Made by a program: the position numbers and the translations under genes. The notes under the pieces were generated by a model. The model saw nothing but the letters and a program-made list of their open reading frames with translations. It was not told where the DNA came from and made no database searches. 64,000 nt of DNA from Glandiceps talaboti (lineage: Eukaryota > Hemichordata > Enteropneusta > Spengelidae), in NCBI RefSeq assembly GCF_964340395.1, contig NC_135568.1, forward strand, positions 11,141,776 to 11,205,775, written 5' to 3'. Positions within the stretch are counted from its first letter, which is position 1; every line of letters starts with the position of its first letter. This document shows, piece by piece, positions 61,198 to 64,000 of the stretch.

Positions 61198-62184
61198 AAC
61201 GAACACATGGTACTTTGCAGTTAAATTTTCAAAAACTTGATAAATACTGTTAATACATGAATCATATAAAATGGATATCATCTGGTAACCAGCTGAATAA
61301 GACAATCAAATGAAAGAGCTATACTAAATCCATTTAAATTTTCCAGAAGTGCTGTTATAGGCTGAAAAGACATCGTTTCTCTCTGGAATGTGATTAAAAA
61401 AAAAGAAGTAACCAATGATACCTTGGCAGGAAAATCTACAGGGAAATAGAAGTACTACAAAATTGTCATAATTTTGCATTTTTGCATGTAAACAATGTTT
61501 AGGGTAGGAGTCGCAAGTTAAACTATGGTCGTCAGGTTATCAGAAACTCATTATTTTTTTTTATTTGGCCTAATGTGAAACAAATTAGTATACTTCAAAT
61601 CCCTAAGGGATGCACTGAAGCCAAATAGTAGAAAGATAATAGCGAAGCTATTGCGTTCTTGTAATTTGATCATTTTATCTCTTTACGCCATCCTCTGTCA
61701 TCCCCTATTTTTTACTATTGATTCATTAACACTCACTATAGTCAACATAAACAGCCTCCTGGACTATAAAAACATGTTTGCCTATACAAAGAGTTAAACA
61801 AACAGAGAAAAACAACTTGTCTTTTCAACTATTACGTCAACTTAACTTGCCTTGTTACACTTATCTCGTACAACTGAATGGGTCAAAAAAAGCTTCACAC
61901 ATAAAACCCTTCTTTATAATACTATGCTGAAACGTCAAGAATGCCTTTGAACATTTCATTGAATCTTTTTCCTATAATTTACAACTTCTCTTTCAATGAT
62001 TATGCCGGCTTATAGTACGTATCTTGTACAAGAGCGCATATGAAAGGGCTACAAACACTTCTCCTGATAAGCTATGCTGTAACTTCAATAGTGCCTTATG
62101 AATATTTCATGCAAAAAATGTTCAATTCTCTGAGTAAAACTGATGGCGTTATTGAGAAAGATTGCGAAAAAAATTATACGTTAC

Positions 62185-62211
62185 CCGACCAGGATCTTTC
62201 TTGACAGACAT
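62185..62211 (-). CDS. Candidate fourth alternative first coding exon (weak)
   Basis: A short minus-strand frame MSVKKDPGR starts at an ATG with G at -3 and ends in phase 0 at a GT (GTAACG). It could therefore splice to the common transmembrane exon like the other first exons. The donor is poor, because +5 is C instead of G. Nine codons carry almost no statistical weight. It is listed only because vertebrate DPP6 and DPP10 have four or more alternative first exons and this lies in the right direction. It may be a chance match. Confidence 0.2.
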
Positions 62212-63263
62212 GACTGAAAAGATACCCTGCTGAGTAATGAAAAGTTGATGACTACAACAGAATGCTACAAACGTCAGTGGTGTCCTTGTATCCCAATCAC
62301 TATTAACCCCATCAATGACAAGATAAATGATTTTTTCCACTACCCTTCCTCGTCAAGAATTCCCATGACATGTCTTCCTCAATAAAATTTGAAACATTTT
62401 AATTCATGAATTTTGATTAACCGAGTGTATATTAACATTATCGATCACGATTCATGAATTCACACATCAGCCATATTAAGAATATTCCTGGAGTTGTGGG
62501 GCCTTGTCATGGCATGGCCATATGTTGCAACTATATCATGATATAAACGCGAGCATGAATTGATACAAAGGAGAATCCTTATCAATAAAACGTTTGCGAG
62601 AATTAGACAACATCACGGAAAATTTCAATTGACGACGGGTCAATAGACCAATAGAAAATTAATGGATGTTTGGCATGCTTAAGCAAAGATCACATTCAAG
62701 TAATTATTGAGTAAGACTATCTTGTCCATGCATTGGAATTTTCTATTTGCAGTTTTGATTACTTCTCGGTCCAGTAATCATTCTACTGGTATGACCAAGG
62801 CCATTGAACTAAAATACAGTCTATCAAAATGCCACCATATAATCAGAGTGCCCAATTGTATATCTACTTAATCACTACAAGGATAAACTTTATTCCCACA
62901 TTGCTTTCATCATACCCATTAATAACCTTGGCCATCACTTCAATCATGAACAAGGTCAAGTAAGGTCAGTATAAAAGGTCACGGTAAGGTCATGCAAAGG
63001 TCAACTTTATGACAACATGGTCATGATTGATTGACAGCAGACTCCTTAGCTGGCCACAAGACTTTCAGGAAACAATTTCAAAAGTAGTTGCAAAAAAGTT
63101 TGAGCTCTGTTGTGAGCAAACTCAGTCAGTTTCCTTGACTTTCTACTTTGCAATGTTCTGAATTCATCACAAGCGCAAGTCACTGTGTTAGTTTAATTGG
63201 TATATATCTGTATTTGGGTATACAAAGATGGCTTTGGAAGGGTTTAAAGTTTAGCATTATGAT

Positions 63264-63277
63264 GCTCTCTCTCTCTT

Positions 63278-63342
<65 letters not shown>

Positions 63343-63345
63343 CTA
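63264..63345. repeat. (CT)n(TA)n microsatellite
   Basis: About 60 bp of CT units with two TTTCT interruptions, then a short TA tract. Confidence 0.95.
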
Positions 63346-64000
63346 TCACAAAATTGCATTTACAGCTTTCTTTGAATGTAGTGTACATTACATCTGTTCT
63401 AATTTTATCATTATGCCTGGTAGATGGATGACATATCGATTCATACGCAGCATATCGTGGACGTTTCATACCCTGGCAAGTATTTGTGGCATGTGTTTTG
63501 AAATACGTCTGAATTGTTGTAGAGTAGTTGTAATGCCGGCAGCTATGAGTGGTAATTATCAATTGTATCGTATCTATGTGTATGCCTGACTTGTTTACAT
63601 CAATTGTAAACTTAGATGAAGTGATGACAAACCAATGATCACAGTTGTCTAGGGAATTATTCTGTTTGTAACATGTTCAGCTTTTACAACTATTTAATTT
63701 GTTGCACTGCATGAAAGATTCATTCATGTGGGTGCCAAAGAAAATAAACTTGCCTCATAAAGTCACAGTATGGCCCCAACAATTTGCATTCATTGTACAA
63801 AACAGACCTTGGCACGGATGCAAAAAGTCAACTTTTAAGAAGTATGAAAACAGATGTCAAATTCTACTGGGATTTTACAGGCATGTTGTCTGAATAACAG
63901 CTGATACTGTAGTTGATTTAGTTGTTGTAAATGTTATCCCAGCTGTAATCTTTATCTTTTTAAAACATCGGGAATAACACTTGTAGGCAATATAAAATAT

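Larger units (their letters stand above)
1..62211 (-). other. DPP6: DPP6/DPP10-like gene, 5' portion (gene span)
   Basis: This is the span of a single minus-strand gene assembled by eye from exons with matching phases and GT/AG borders. The first common exon encodes [12 protein letters not shown] followed by a hydrophobic helix, the hallmark of the DPP6/DPP10 branch of the DPP4 family. These proteins are single-pass type II membrane glycoproteins, and in vertebrates they associate with Kv4 potassium channels and change their trafficking and gating. Introns between the common exons are 13,202, 527, 7,698 and 1,452 bp, and the last visible intron is at least 17.9 kb. The exons encoding the rest of the propeller and the alpha/beta hydrolase domain are not in the window. 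It therefore cannot be told whether the catalytic serine is lost, as in vertebrate DPP6/10. The right limit is the weakest candidate first exon; the strongest evidence ends at 58781. Confidence 0.9.
58782..64000. other. 5' flank or further upstream intron of the DPP6/10-like gene
   Basis: No confident exon is present. The stretch contains the TATA box of exon 1b, tandem duplications (59080-59345 with a partial third copy near 59700), a short GACC repeat (61174-61197), the weak exon candidate at 62185-62211, and a CT/TA microsatellite (63264-63345). Confidence 0.55.

Noticed and set aside
61175-61207. Possible first exon MCSFGRSVGRS ending at GTAAGT in phase 0
   Set aside because: The codons and the donor come mostly from a GGTC tetranucleotide repeat, so the match is likely to be chance.

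Overview
The window is a piece of an AT-rich animal nuclear genome, not a microbe. It has short coding exons bounded by GT/AG splice sites, introns of 0.5-13 kb, microsatellites, a tRNA-derived SINE, MITE-like repeats and one near-intact non-LTR retrotransposon. A 2A peptide in the retrotransposon and the family of the host gene point to a marine invertebrate such as an amphioxus, hemichordate, echinoderm or mollusc. I cannot name the species from sequence alone.

The host gene lies on the minus strand and spans essentially the whole window. It is the 5' part of a DPP6/DPP10-like gene, a type II membrane protein of the dipeptidyl-peptidase IV family and an auxiliary subunit of Kv4 channels in vertebrates. 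Five consecutive common exons were read by eye: 41198-41312 (transmembrane), 27903-27995, 27272-27375, 19440-19573 and 17897-17987. Their phases match (0, 1, 1, 0, 2, 0). Upstream are three good alternative first coding exons (48878-48937, 49705-49725, 58719-58781) and one weak candidate (62185-62211). All end in phase 0, so each can join the transmembrane exon. The window covers roughly the first 200 residues; the rest of the propeller and the hydrolase domain must lie beyond position 1.

A nearly 5-kb APE-type LINE (5465-10439, minus strand, sense to the host gene) sits in the large intron after the last visible exon, flanked by a perfect 13-bp target-site duplication. Its ORF1 has a hydrophobic N-terminus, a 2A ribosome-skipping motif (GDIELNPGP), a coiled coil and an L1-ORF1p-like RNA-binding domain. 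Its ORF2 has endonuclease, reverse transcriptase and a C-terminal Cys/His motif. ORF1 and ORF2 share one reading frame and are separated by a single UAG, and ORF2 has no AUG ahead of its endonuclease.

The rest is intronic or 5'-flanking sequence with no supportable genes. It carries more than twenty unrelated degenerate tandem arrays (20- to about 200-bp units), several microsatellites, two families of MITE-like repeats with two copies each, one SINE and a LINE 3'-end relic. Short reading frames elsewhere look like chance.
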